Below, in pieces: positions 34,085 through 46,225 of a DNA stretch of 64,000 nt (positions within the stretch are counted from its first letter, which is position 1; every line of letters starts with the position of its first letter). The DNA comes from Klebsiella sp. RHBSTW-00484. GTDB taxonomy: Bacteria > Pseudomonadota > Gammaproteobacteria > Enterobacterales > Enterobacteriaceae. The stretch spans positions 2,294,001-2,358,000 of the forward strand of contig NZ_CP055481.1 of the NCBI RefSeq assembly GCF_013705725.1. Direction: 5' to 3'. The notes beneath the pieces are model-generated. The model was not told where the DNA came from. It worked only from the letters and a program-made list of their open reading frames with translations, and searched no databases. The position numbers and the translations under genes were made by a program.

Positions 34085-34134
34085 GGGCAGCCTGAGGCTG
34101 TCCTGATTTCCGTTACAGGAGTGAGGAGATAACT

Positions 34135-36822
34135 ATGAATACAGAAAAACCGGGCGGCCCGTTTTATCAGCTCTCCGTGGATGAAACCCTGACCAGCACC
34201 AACAGCACTCCCGATGGCATCAGCAGCGCTGAAGCGACGGCGCGATTACAGCAGTACGGTGAAAATGCGCTACCGCAAAAAGCGGGTAAACCGGCATGGC
34301 TGCGTTTTCTGGCGCATTTTAATGATGTGCTGATTTACGTCTTGCTGGCGGCGGCGCTGCTGACGGCGGTGATGGGCCACTGGGTCGATACTCTGGTGAT
34401 CCTCGGCGTGGCGGTGATCAACGCCCTGATTGGCCATATTCAGGAGAGTAACGCCGAAAAATCGCTCCAGAGCATTCGCAATATGCTCTCCAGCGAAGCG
34501 GTGGTGGTTCGTCAGGGGAATCATGAAACCATTCCGACCACGGCGCTGGTTCCCGGCGATATCGTGGTGATCCGCGCCGGCGACCGCATTCCAGCAGACC
34601 TGCGGGTTATCGAAGCGCATAACCTGCGGGTGGAAGAGGCGATTCTGACCGGTGAATCAACGGTGGTGGAGAAAAGTACCGAAGCGCTTAGCGGCGAACT
34701 GCCGTTGGGTGACCGGACGAACCTGCTGTTCTCAGGTACCACGGTAAGCTCCGGCGGCGGCAAAGGCCTGGTGGTGGCAACCGGTGGCGATACCGAGCTG
34801 GGCCATATTAACCAGATGATGGCGGATATCGAGAAACACCGTACTCCGCTGTTGGTGCAGATGGATAAGCTCGGCAAAGCCATCTTTATCATCATTCTGG
34901 TGATGATGGCTGCGCTATTCGTCTTTAGCCTGCTGTTCCGCGATATGCCGGTTTCTGAACTGATGCTGTCGCTGATTAGCCTGGCGGTGGCGTCGGTACC
35001 GGAAGGGCTGCCGGCGATTATCTCGATTATCCTCTCGCTTGGCGTGCAAACCATGGCCCGGCAGAAGGCGATTATCCGCAAGCTGCCGACGGTCGAAACG
35101 CTAGGGGCGATGACGGTTATTTGCTCGGATAAAACCGGGACGCTGACCATGAACGAGATGACGGTTAAGGCCGTTATCACCGCCGATAAAGTCTATCGGG
35201 TGGAAGGGGACAGCTACGAGCCGGTGGGGAATATTCACCCGATCGATGAGCCGGACCCGATAACCGTCGCGCCGGGCACGCTGCTGGAGCGCTATCTGCG
35301 CACCATCGACCTGTGTAACGACAGCCAGCTAATCAAAGATGAAAGCGGGTTGTGGAAAATCACTGGCGGCCCTACGGAAGGGGCGCTGAAGGTGCTGGCG
35401 GCGAAAGTGACGCTTTCGCCGGCGAGCACCGAACTGCGCAGTAAGATCCCCTTTGATTCGCAATACAAATATATGTCAACGCTGTACCGCATCGGCAATG
35501 AGGAGACGATTTTAATTACCGGTGCGCCAGATGTGCTGTTCCGCCTGTGTCAGCATCAGCAAACCGACCATGGGCTGGAGCCGCTGGACCAGCCGTATTG
35601 GGAAGCGAAAATTGAAGAGTACGCGCGGGAAGGGCTGCGCATGGTGGCGGCAGCGTGGAAACCGGCGGCTGACGGGCAAACCGAACTCACCCATCAGGAT
35701 TTGCAGCATGGCGTCATTCTGTTAGGGATCGCCGGGATGATGGACCCGCCGCGACCAGAGGCCATTACCGCTATCGGCGACTGCCTGCAGGCGGGGATCC
35801 GCGTGAAGATGATCACCGGGGACCACCCGCAAACGGCGATGAGTATCGGCAAGATGCTGGGGATCGGCAACGCCGGGAACGCCATTACCGGGCGCGAGCT
35901 GGAGGTGATGGACGATACCCAACTGAGTGAAGCGGCGCAGAAATTCGATATTTTTGCCCGTACCAGTCCGGAAGATAAGTTCCGTCTGGTTCAGGCGCTG
36001 CAAAGCAGGAAAGAGGTGGTCGGGATGACCGGTGATGGGGTGAACGACGCCCCGGCGCTGAAGCAGGCCGATGTTGGTATCGCGATGGGCATCAAGGGCA
36101 CCGAAGTGACCAAAGAGGCCGCTGATATGGTGCTGACCGATGATAACTTCGCCACCATCGCCAGTGCAGTCAGGGAAGGGCGGCGGGTTTACGATAACCT
36201 GAAGAAAACGATCTTGTTCATTATGCCAACCAACCTGGCGCAGGGGTTGTTAATCATTATCGCGCTGCTGGCGGGGAATTTGATTCCGCTGACGCCGGTG
36301 TTGATTTTGTGGATGAACATGGCGACGTCGGCCACGCTGTCGTTTGGTCTGGCGTTCGAAGCCGGTGAAAAGAACATCATGCGCCGTCCGCCGCGCGATC
36401 CTAAGCTGCATGCGATGGACGGCTTTGCCATCTGGCGGGTAATTTTTGTCGGTTCGATGATCGCCGTGAGCGCCTTTGTGCTGGAGGCCTGGCTACAGCC
36501 GCGAGGCTACTCACCTGAGTTTATCCGCACCGTACTGTTGCAGACGCTGGTCACCGCACAGTGGTTTTATATGCTCAACTGCCGGGTGGCGGATGGTTTC
36601 TCACTGAGCAAAGGGCTGCTGGCGAACCGGGGTATCTGGATTGTCAGCGGCGTGTTGCTGGTGCTGCAACTGCTGATTATCTACGCGCCGTTTATGCAGA
36701 TGCTGTTCGGTACCGAAGCGCTGCCGTTCCGCTACTGGGTGATCACCTTTATTATCGGTTTTGTGATGTTCCTGATTGTGGAAATTGAGAAGCCGCTGAC
36801 GCGCAAGTGGCGCACGGCCTGA
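34135..36822 (+). CDS. P-type cation ATPase (P2A-like, Ca/Mn or Na/K type)
   Basis: An 895-aa inner-membrane pump. Order: actuator domain with VEEAILTGESTVVEKS, membrane motif VASVPEGLPAIISI (PEGLP, type II ATPases), phosphorylation site DKTGTLTMNEM with Asp332, nucleotide-binding domain, hinge VGMTGDGVNDAPALKQADVG, and the C-terminal cation ATPase domain with four helices. The type II motif set suggests Ca2+, Mn2+ or monovalent cation export; which one cannot be told. It follows the usp gene, a pairing seen in stress-inducible operons. Confidence 0.93.
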   Translation: MNTEKPGGPFYQLSVDETLTSTNSTPDGISSAEATARLQQYGENALPQKAGKPAWLRFLAHFNDVLIYVLLAAALLTAVMGHWVDTLVILGVAVINALIGHIQESNAEKSLQSIRNMLSSEAVVVRQGNHETIPTTALVPGDIVVIRAGDRIPADLRVIEAHNLRVEEAILTGESTVVEKSTEALSGELPLGDRTNLLFSGTTVSSGGGKGLVVATGGDTELGHINQMMADIEKHRTPLLVQMDKLGKAIFIIILVMMAALFVFSLLFRDMPVSELMLSLISLAVASVPEGLPAIISIILSLGVQTMARQKAIIRKLPTVETLGAMTVICSDKTGTLTMNEMTVKAVITADKVYRVEGDSYEPVGNIHPIDEPDPITVAPGTLLERYLRTIDLCNDSQLIKDESGLWKITGGPTEGALKVLAAKVTLSPASTELRSKIPFDSQYKYMSTLYRIGNEETILITGAPDVLFRLCQHQQTDHGLEPLDQPYWEAKIEEYAREGLRMVAAAWKPAADGQTELTHQDLQHGVILLGIAGMMDPPRPEAITAIGDCLQAGIRVKMITGDHPQTAMSIGKMLGIGNAGNAITGRELEVMDDTQLSEAAQKFDIFARTSPEDKFRLVQALQSRKEVVGMTGDGVNDAPALKQADVGIAMGIKGTEVTKEAADMVLTDDNFATIASAVREGRRVYDNLKKTILFIMPTNLAQGLLIIIALLAGNLIPLTPVLILWMNMATSATLSFGLAFEAGEKNIMRRPPRDPKLHAMDGFAIWRVIFVGSMIAVSAFVLEAWLQPRGYSPEFIRTVLLQTLVTAQWFYMLNCRVADGFSLSKGLLANRGIWIVSGVLLVLQLLIIYAPFMQMLFGTEALPFRYWVITFIIGFVMFLIVEIEKPLTRKWRTA

Positions 36823-36828
36823 GTCATT

Positions 36829-36914
36829 CCCGGAGGCGGTGCTGCGCACCTGTCCGGGCTACCAGACAGCCGCATAATCGGTAGCCCGGACAGACGCAAT
36901 GCGTCGCCTCCGGG
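36829..36914. repeat. REP pair (BIME-like) after the P-type ATPase gene
   Basis: CCCGGAGGCG…TGTCCGGGCTACC and its inverted partner GGTAGCCCGGACA…CGCCTCCGGG, separated by a short spacer. Such REP pairs lie at 3' ends of operons, stabilise mRNA and can bind gyrase or IHF. Confidence 0.85.
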
Positions 36915-36928
36915 GAAAACCAAAAAAC

Positions 36929-36957
36929 AAAAGCCGACGCATAACGTGTCGGCTTTT
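36929..36957. terminator. Bidirectional terminator
   Basis: AAAAGCCGAC, nine-base loop, GTCGGCTTTT: perfect 10-bp stem with A-run before and T-run after. It lies between the convergent ATPase gene and the 865-aa protein gene and serves both. Confidence 0.9.
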
Positions 36958-36989
36958 CCGTTTCAGACAAAGAACACGATCTTAATGGA

Positions 36990-39587
36990 TCAATCTTTGA
37001 GTTTAACCGGGTTATTACGATAGGCCGCCAGCTTCGCGCGCATCCAGCTGCTGCTGTTGTTATTGACCGCGCTTACCACGCCGGTGGTGGCACCGCCGCC
37101 AACCTGCACATGGAAAATACCGCGTGACGGGAAATCCACATATTTTGGCTCAGTGAAATCCCACTCATGACGCTTGAACAGCTCGCGCGGATTTTTGCCC
37201 ATCATGCTGGCGTGAACATCAAGGAACTCGATGTCCAGCAGGTCAGCGTTAATGGCCTCCATAGAACTCCCGATTTCCGCATGGCCCATCAGGTAGCTGC
37301 CGCCGGTGCCCCAGAATTTCTCTTCTAACGCCCCAACTTGCTCGGAAACGGTGGCCAGACGGCTGGCCGGAACCTGCCATGGCAGCACCGGCTGGCGCAG
37401 ATAACGGCTCAGCGCCGCGCAGAATTCGAAGGTGCGATCCCATTCAAACGGCGAGTAGCAGTAGCCGTTTTTGTAGGCGCGAGCAGTAAAGTCATCCGCT
37501 TCATAGCGGTCTGCGGCCATAAAGTCTGCGCCCTTAGCTACGACGGTGGTCCCTTTGGCATCGATGTATTCGATATCCTCAAAGACACCGACCAGCAGCG
37601 CGTACTCGGCGGTCAGCTTGCCTGCCAGAGTCGGGTCGATGGTCATTTTTTTCCTGGTGCCGTCTACGGCATCAAACACATCGTCATAGGTGAAATCATT
37701 ATAAACCCACTGTGAACCGCCGACGCTCCACAGGTTCACCTGCCAGCCCAGCACCACATCCGGAGCCACTGCGCGCACCAGCCAGTTGACGCCTTTGATA
37801 TAGCCTTTCAGGGTATCGGTAATCGCGGCAGGAACGGCGATATTCACGCCATGGTGTGCCAGAGCTTCCGCCAGCGGCTTGCGAACCGGAATCACATAGT
37901 CGGGAGAGAAACCGTACTTTTGACATTCGCCAAGGTAATCAGGGTTGACGATAAAGCCGCCCGGAACCGGATGCTCGTCATCTTTCATCGCCTGCGCCAT
38001 TTGCAGCGCCTGAATGAAGTTGGCAAAGCTGAATTGATGGCGCTCAGGATCGTCAATAATGTTTTCCACGTCACCCAGCGACAGGTTGCAGGTGTAGGAG
38101 ACCATCATCGGCAGCACGCTGTCGCCAGTTTTCGCGGAAACATCACGCGCCATCTGGATGATTTTTGAAGTCGGCTCTTTCGTCGGATCCAGATATGCGG
38201 ACGCATCGCCCATGCCGTCATCACCGGAGTATTTGAACAGGGAAGAGACGCGCGCTTCGGCCAGGTCATCCACGTTGCTCGGTGACATATTGGCGCAGCC
38301 GCCAAAGCTCAGGAACTCAGGGAAACCTTTCACGCACAGGTTGGCCCCTTCAACGATCGCGATAACCAGCGTCAGCGGGGTATTTTTCTCAACGTTCAGC
38401 GTCTGCGTGGCTAAATCGATGTAGTACACAACGCCGTTATGAATAACGGTAGCGGATTCAACCTGATAAACGCCCGGAGACAGCTCAATCGACGGCGTAA
38501 TGCTGCCGGTTTGCATCGCCAGATCGGCGAAAAAGTACTGACGCGGAACGTCGCTGCCATCAACAAGACGCAGAGCGAAAGTATCGGCGACCGTTTTTTC
38601 GGCAACTACTTTGAGGGTTAATTTCGCAGAGGCAGACTGAGACTCGTCGCGCTGGTTAGCGCGGGTGAAGGCGATATCGTGAAGCTGGTTGTCCAGCGCG
38701 CCGTTCGCCGCATCAAAGCTGTAGTGAATGTTATTCAGTTTGATGTCATCGATGCAAACTGAATAAGTCCCGGCGATCGGTAGACGCTCCAGGCGCTGTT
38801 TTTGACCTGCGCGCATGGTGAAGCGCTGTTTGGCAACGCCGTTTTCCAGATAAACAACGTTCAGATCTTCGTTATGCAGCGCGTGGGTGGCCGGTAAATT
38901 TACCGCCACGTCCAAAGTGGTGCTGCGTTCAGCCTGGGCAAAGGTAATATCAAGCGGGGTACGCTGGCCTTTAGTGATGGTCAGCTCCGTTGCGCTTAAT
39001 TGTACTGCCGCGCGAACGGTACCTTCTGCGGTGCGCAGCTCTGCCGCGCTGACCGTGTAATCGCCTGCGTCGATATCAAAATTGGTCATGCCCGCTTTCG
39101 GAAGAAGCGTTTCGCTTTTCTCACCGCGAAGCAAAACTAGCGTAAGAGCGGTGTTTTCCAGTCCGGCCGGGAAGGCGGCACAGGTTACGGCCAGTTCACC
39201 GGCAACGTCTGCTTCTTCATCAGCGGCAGCGGTGAAGGTGCTGCGGAAAGTCTCCCATTTTGGCACGGTATCGGAGGACGCGTTGACGCCCATATGAATA
39301 TTGGAAATGGAGTTACCTAAGGCAGAACCATCGGCGGCAGTTATCGTCAGCTTAATATCAAAGATGCCGCTGGACACTTCGCTTGATTCAATATTTGTAT
39401 TTATTAGACACCATGGGTTTGTCGATACGTTAATATCCCCGGCGGTAATTTTACCTGGTGCACTAAAAGTCAGGATCATTTTTTCTTTAATATCAACGCT
39501 GGCGCCGGTAGCGGATTTGAACCCACTAATATCGGCTGTCGGGTACCAGGTGTCGTTACTAATATTAAGTGTGAAATCTAATTGCAT
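36990..39587 (-). CDS. 865-aa multidomain protein of unknown function
   Basis: No signal peptide or membrane segment. N-terminal ~130 residues form a beta-rich module (MQLDFTLNISNDTWYPTADI…, NPWCLINTNIE). Then come three or so ~95-residue beta domains with a recurring pattern (GELAVTCAAFPAGLENTALT; TLDVAVNLPATHALHNEDLN; KLTLKVVAEKTVADTFALRL), each ending in a …GTYSV / …PGVYQV strand, like carbohydrate-binding or invasin-like repeats. Residues ~430-865 form a separate domain with alternating helices and strands (SVLPMMVSYTCNLS, GGFIVNPDYLGECQKYGFSP, VLGWQVNLWSVGG, AADRYEADDFTARAYKNGYC, PVLPWQVPASRL), which looks like a TIM-barrel glycoside hydrolase in style. Stands alone with its own promoter and terminator. 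Confidence 0.75.
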   Translation of the reverse strand: MQLDFTLNISNDTWYPTADISGFKSATGASVDIKEKMILTFSAPGKITAGDINVSTNPWCLINTNIESSEVSSGIFDIKLTITAADGSALGNSISNIHMGVNASSDTVPKWETFRSTFTAAADEEADVAGELAVTCAAFPAGLENTALTLVLLRGEKSETLLPKAGMTNFDIDAGDYTVSAAELRTAEGTVRAAVQLSATELTITKGQRTPLDITFAQAERSTTLDVAVNLPATHALHNEDLNVVYLENGVAKQRFTMRAGQKQRLERLPIAGTYSVCIDDIKLNNIHYSFDAANGALDNQLHDIAFTRANQRDESQSASAKLTLKVVAEKTVADTFALRLVDGSDVPRQYFFADLAMQTGSITPSIELSPGVYQVESATVIHNGVVYYIDLATQTLNVEKNTPLTLVIAIVEGANLCVKGFPEFLSFGGCANMSPSNVDDLAEARVSSLFKYSGDDGMGDASAYLDPTKEPTSKIIQMARDVSAKTGDSVLPMMVSYTCNLSLGDVENIIDDPERHQFSFANFIQALQMAQAMKDDEHPVPGGFIVNPDYLGECQKYGFSPDYVIPVRKPLAEALAHHGVNIAVPAAITDTLKGYIKGVNWLVRAVAPDVVLGWQVNLWSVGGSQWVYNDFTYDDVFDAVDGTRKKMTIDPTLAGKLTAEYALLVGVFEDIEYIDAKGTTVVAKGADFMAADRYEADDFTARAYKNGYCYSPFEWDRTFEFCAALSRYLRQPVLPWQVPASRLATVSEQVGALEEKFWGTGGSYLMGHAEIGSSMEAINADLLDIEFLDVHASMMGKNPRELFKRHEWDFTEPKYVDFPSRGIFHVQVGGGATTGVVSAVNNNSSSWMRAKLAAYRNNPVKLKD

Positions 39588-39897
39588 TTTTTATCTCCAT
39601 GAAAATATGCATGATCAAAGGACCATATGTTAATTGCCATCCCGGCTGAATTTGTCTGGTGTTGGTATAATTCAGTGCTCAAGCGCTTTTAGTTATAAAT
39701 GAGTCGAAATAAAAGTGCATGCGTATTACCGATAAAATGAGGCGCGCTGATTTAATATGATAACGAATATCCCGCACTGTTTAATCAGTGAGGAATATTA
39801 GGTGAGTGATGAGGTTAATGAGGGGAATGTGATGGTCTGTATGATGGGGCGGGAAGAGCCTGTCCCCGCCGTGTCCCGTATTAAGTTGGCTCTGCGT
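39588..39897. other. Promoter region of the 865-aa protein gene
   Basis: 310 bp without a gene. It must hold the promoter of the minus-strand 865-aa gene (ribosome site GGAG at 39594-39597, ahead of the ATG). Otherwise nothing I can name. Confidence 0.4.
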
Positions 39898-40677
39898 TTA
39901 AATACGTTGCTTCAAAAACGTATTTAATTCTCTGACGATACACTCGGGTTCATCGACCAGCGGCATATTGTCCATATCCGCAATTGCGTCTATTTTTTGC
40001 GAATTATCAGACTGCAATGCGGCAAATAATGGCGTGAAGTCAGGTTGCTCCGGGCCGCGCTCGGCTACCAGCTCAAAGGTTTTATTGATTGCCGCGTCGT
40101 TGGTCAGGGCTGAAACCAGAACTTTGGCAATTTGTTTTCGCGAGATTACGCCATCGTCTGGGGTGCCGGCATGGCGGCGATCGCCCTGTAGCATCAGTAA
40201 ATTATGCTCATTCTCATGGTTGTAATCGAACCAGCCCGGCCTGACGATGGTGTAGGGATGACCGCTGGCCCTCAGTAGGCGCTCGGCCCGACGCTTCCAG
40301 TCATGCACTTCCGTGCGCTGGTTAAATGAGCTGAGCCGCTCGGTGACGCCGATGGTGGTCATCAGCGCAATTCGCACCTGGGTTGGTTTAAGCAGCTTCA
40401 GTATATTGCGCACGCCGCCGTAGTCTATCGCTCGCGCGCCAATACGCCCCTGACCATCGGAGCCAAGGGTGAAGATGACGGCATCAATATCTTTCACCAC
40501 ATCCGTTAAGGTCTCCGGCATGGAGACGTCGCCGTAGACAACCTGCGCGTCGCGTGGGAGCAGTTTGACTTTGCGCCGATTTCTGACCAACGCTATGGGC
40601 TGATGGCCCATTTCGATCGCGGTTTCAACGACGTGAAGACCGATACTGCCCGTCGCGCCTGCAATGAGTATTTTCAT
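39898..40677 (-). CDS. NAD(P)-binding atypical short-chain dehydrogenase
   Basis: A 259-aa Rossmann protein beginning MKILIAGATGSIGLHVVETA with the GATGxIG motif of atypical/extended SDRs (NmrA, divinyl reductase group), then DAVIFTLGSDGQGRIGARAI and the active-site-like HDWKRRAERLLRASGHPYTI. No classical YxxxK. Such proteins reduce or sense NAD(P)H. The start at 40677 has AGGATT upstream; the frame at 40695 would add MNPGLL. Divergent from a LysR gene with an ERIC repeat between them, so LysR control is plausible. Confidence 0.85.
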   Translation of the reverse strand: MKILIAGATGSIGLHVVETAIEMGHQPIALVRNRRKVKLLPRDAQVVYGDVSMPETLTDVVKDIDAVIFTLGSDGQGRIGARAIDYGGVRNILKLLKPTQVRIALMTTIGVTERLSSFNQRTEVHDWKRRAERLLRASGHPYTIVRPGWFDYNHENEHNLLMLQGDRRHAGTPDDGVISRKQIAKVLVSALTNDAAINKTFELVAERGPEQPDFTPLFAALQSDNSQKIDAIADMDNMPLVDEPECIVRELNTFLKQRI

Positions 40678-40703
40678 GAGTAATCCTGGGTTCAATTCAG
40701 AGA

Positions 40704-40830
40704 TATACCCAAAATAATTCGAGTTGCAGGAAGGCGGCGACGCAGTGAGTCCCCAGGAGCTTACTGAAGTAAGTGACTGGGGCGAGCGAGGAAAGCCAAC
40801 GCATATGCAACTTGAAGTATGACGGGTATA
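40704..40830. repeat. ERIC repeat, 127 bp, before a LysR gene
   Basis: TATACCC…GACGGGTATA with the core GTGAGTCCCCAGGAGCTTAC and GTGACTGGGGCGAGCGAG. Standard length; lies in the divergent interval between the dehydrogenase and LysR genes. Confidence 0.95.
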
Positions 40831-40938
40831 AATGCGTTAAAAACAGGATAGCAATTACCATTATGCAGAGTAACGAGGCTAAAATGATTGCGTCTATGAA
40901 TCGCCTTCATAAGTTCTGCGTGCGGGCAATCAAGTTAA

Positions 40939-41847
<909 letters not shown>

Positions 41848-41881
41848 ACGGCCTGCGGCAACCCGCAGGCCGGGTTTAACC

Positions 41882-43764
<1,883 letters not shown>

Positions 43765-43881
43765 CTATTGAATGAGGAAAGCATAGCGCAGAGTGATTTA
43801 TTCGATTAGAGGGGCTAATTTTCTAGGGTTAATTAGCAGGGTTCATTAATGGGTAGGGCGAACCCTGCTGTTGCGAAACTT

Positions 43882-44028
43882 AGAGCCTATCCCAGTAGGC
43901 GTTATTGGCGCAGACAGTTTGAACACGGACAGCGCGGAAAAACCGGAGCGTACACGTAGTACGTGAGGATTTTGAGCACCGCCCAGGTTCAAAATGGCAA
44001 GCAAAATAGCCCTAATGAGATAGGCTCT
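43882..44028. repeat. 147-bp inverted-repeat element, copy 2
   Basis: AGAGCCTATCCCAGTAGGCG … GAGATAGGCTCT. Same length as copy 1 (28856-29002), reversed, and recognisably the same sequence throughout (for example CACGGACAGCGCG, GTACACG-AGTACGTGAGG and CAAAATGGCAA are shared). It ends at the stop codon of the cupin gene. Confidence 0.85.
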
Positions 44029-44435
44029 TAAGGCAACTGACGGTACTCTTCGTCAGCAACCGGCTCCAGCCATTCGTTGGATGCACCTTCAGCGGGAACC
44101 GCCACGGCGAGGTGGGCAAACCAGCTATCGGCGGCCGCGCCGTGCCAGTGTTTGACGCCCGCAGGAATATTCACCACATCCCCGGCGGTCAGCTCACGCG
44201 CCGGTTGGTTCCACTCCTGATACCAGCCGCGTCCGCCGGTCACCAGCAGGATTTGTCCGCCCTTATGGTGAATATGCCAGTGGTTACGACAACCTGGCTC
44301 AAAGACCACGTTACCGATATTGACCCCTTCCGTGGAGAGCATGCTCAGGTAGCTGGTGCCCTGAAAATATTGCGCATAGGCTTCGTTTTTCTCCCCTTTA
44401 GGGAAGATACCGTTACCGTCAAATTGTTCGTTCAT
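44028..44435 (-). CDS. Cupin-domain protein, cytoplasmic
   Basis: A 135-aa single-cupin protein with the metal-site His residues HWHIHHKGGQILLV (motif 1) and [20 protein letters not shown] (motif 2). No signal sequence. Likely a small metal-dependent isomerase, dioxygenase or quercetinase-like enzyme; such cupins are often encoded with carboxymuconolactone decarboxylases and aldo-keto reductases. GGAGACAAC precedes the ATG at 44435. It is a paralogue of the exported cupin at 46203-46682. Divergent from the LysR gene at 44567, which probably regulates it. Confidence 0.88.
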   Translation of the reverse strand: MNEQFDGNGIFPKGEKNEAYAQYFQGTSYLSMLSTEGVNIGNVVFEPGCRNHWHIHHKGGQILLVTGGRGWYQEWNQPARELTAGDVVNIPAGVKHWHGAAADSWFAHLAVAVPAEGASNEWLEPVADEEYRQLP

Positions 44436-44566
44436 GTTGTCTCCGCGTTTTAATTTAAGCGTCCCGATGTTGTCCATCGGGATCCACTGTGTAAAGTGTA
44501 GTGAAAGCCTGATTAAATGATAAGATGCTCAAATATGAATATACTGGTGCAAAAAATTCACCAATT

Positions 44567-45466
44567 ATGAGCAAAGAAAAATTAAACGATTTACAGGCTT
44601 TTGTGACGGTGGCCCAGGAGCGTAGTTTTACCCGAGCGGCGGCGGTATTGGGCATCTCGCGTTCGGCGCTGAGCCATACGCTGCTGGGGCTGGAAGAGCG
44701 TCTGGGGGTGCGGTTATTAATCCGTACCACGCGTAGCGTCTCGCCAACCGATGCCGGAAACCGCTTGCTGGGCGTGCTCGCACCGCGCCTGGATGAGATT
44801 GAGACGGAATTGATCTCGCTGCGTGCTTCACGTGATAAGCCTGCCGGAACGGTGCGTATTACCGCCAACGATCATGCCATCGTCACCGTACTCTGGCCCC
44901 GACTTCAGCCTTTATTAAATGAACACCCCGATATCAACATTGAATTCAGCGTCGGCTATGAACTGACCGATATTGCGGCCCAACGCTTTGATGCCGGGGT
45001 GCGGATGGGCGATCAGGTGGACAAAGACATGATTGCGGTGCGCATTACCCCCGATGTGCCGATGGCGGTGGTTGCAGCGCCCGGTTATCTTTCCGGCAGG
45101 GCGGCGGTAACATGCCCTGAAGATCTGATGGCGCATAACTGCATTAATCTGCGGTTGCCCACCCACGGCGCGCTGTATGCCTGGGAGTTTGAAAAGGGCA
45201 GTCAAAAAATTAACGTTCGGGTCGATGGGCAAACCGTTTTTAACAATACCTTTTTGATGATTCAGGCGGCGCTGGACGGGGCAGGTATCGCCTATGTGCC
45301 CCGCGATTTAGTGGCGAAAGATATCGCCACTAAATCGCTGATACCCTTGCTTGCCGACTGGTGCCCGCATTTTCCGGGGTACTATCTTTATTACCCTGGT
45401 CGCCAGCATCTCCCGGCGGCGTTTACGCTGGTGGTTGACGCTTTGCGCTGGCACCGACGGGCTTGA
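44567..45466 (+). CDS. LysR-type regulator, paralogue of 40954-41847
   Basis: A 299-aa LysR protein: MSKEKLNDLQAFVTVAQERS, FTRAAAVLGISRSALSHTLL, RTTRSVSPTDAG, effector domain ending [21 protein letters not shown] chose ATG 44567 to give family length; the frame from 44525 adds 14 residues. Divergent from the cytoplasmic cupin gene across 131 bp and convergent with the exported CMD-like gene, so its target is probably the cupin gene or the reductase set. Confidence 0.9.
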   Translation: MSKEKLNDLQAFVTVAQERSFTRAAAVLGISRSALSHTLLGLEERLGVRLLIRTTRSVSPTDAGNRLLGVLAPRLDEIETELISLRASRDKPAGTVRITANDHAIVTVLWPRLQPLLNEHPDINIEFSVGYELTDIAAQRFDAGVRMGDQVDKDMIAVRITPDVPMAVVAAPGYLSGRAAVTCPEDLMAHNCINLRLPTHGALYAWEFEKGSQKINVRVDGQTVFNNTFLMIQAALDGAGIAYVPRDLVAKDIATKSLIPLLADWCPHFPGYYLYYPGRQHLPAAFTLVVDALRWHRRA

Positions 45467-46225
45467 TCAGCTGGACAACGCCTGCTGTAGCGCATGGTCA
45501 GCACGCATAGCTGCTTCGCTTTCGCCATTTTCTCGTAGCACCTGCGCCAACTGGCGTAGCTGCTCGGCAGTGAGTCCAACCCGCAGACTGGCCCGCGTGT
45601 GCGACAGCAGCTGCGATTCCACGCCCGGCGTGGCGGCGAGCGCGCCAACCGTTGCCAGCTCTCGGCTTTGCCAGTCGAGGTTGTCGCGGGCAAAAATATC
45701 GCCAAATAGATGCGTTTGCAGGAACTGATTAATCACCGGGGCAAATTCAAAAAGCGGCCCCTGTACCGGTGCGCCTGAGATTTTGGTCTGGTTTGCGGTA
45801 CCCACGGCGCGCAGCTCCGCGCCGACGGGAATCGGGTTGGCTGGCTCTTTTCCTTCGATGTCATTGATGCCGCGTTGTTTACGCGTTTCAACCACCTTCA
45901 TCAATGCATTCAATCCGTTAAGGCTGCGAGGGAAGCCGGTGTAGGCATAGAGCTGGACGAGGATTTCTTTGGTTTCGTTAATCGTGAGCCCGGCATCCAG
46001 ACCCTGATTTAGCGCTGCGTTCAGCTTGTCCATCTGGCTGCTGGCCATTGATGCGGCGATCAGAGGGATCGCCTGCTGGCGAGCAGATAGCGTAGTGGAG
46101 GCGGTTTGTTGGTTCTCCATCGTAGAGGCTCCTTGCGTCGTCGGGGCCGCATTTGCCGAAAGGTTACAACCAAAAATCAGCAATGCCGCTGCCGTCAGCG
46201 TTTTAATGCGCGTGGTATTGTTCAT
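45467..46225 (-). CDS. Carboxymuconolactone-decarboxylase-like protein, exported
   Basis: A 252-aa protein with a Sec signal (AAALLIFGCNLSANA; a Cys is present but the context is not a convincing lipobox). Two AhpD/CMD-type helical repeats follow (INETKEILVQLYAYTGFPRS at ~80-100 and SRELATVGALAATPGVESQL at ~190-210). The usual CxxC or catalytic residues of peroxidase-active AhpD members are absent, so a decarboxylase/lyase or binding role is more likely. CMD proteins are normally cytoplasmic; a signal peptide is unusual. Its start overlaps the exported cupin gene by 23 bp, so the two are coupled. Confidence 0.88.
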   Translation of the reverse strand: MNNTTRIKTLTAAALLIFGCNLSANAAPTTQGASTMENQQTASTTLSARQQAIPLIAASMASSQMDKLNAALNQGLDAGLTINETKEILVQLYAYTGFPRSLNGLNALMKVVETRKQRGINDIEGKEPANPIPVGAELRAVGTANQTKISGAPVQGPLFEFAPVINQFLQTHLFGDIFARDNLDWQSRELATVGALAATPGVESQLLSHTRASLRVGLTAEQLRQLAQVLRENGESEAAMRADHALQQALSS

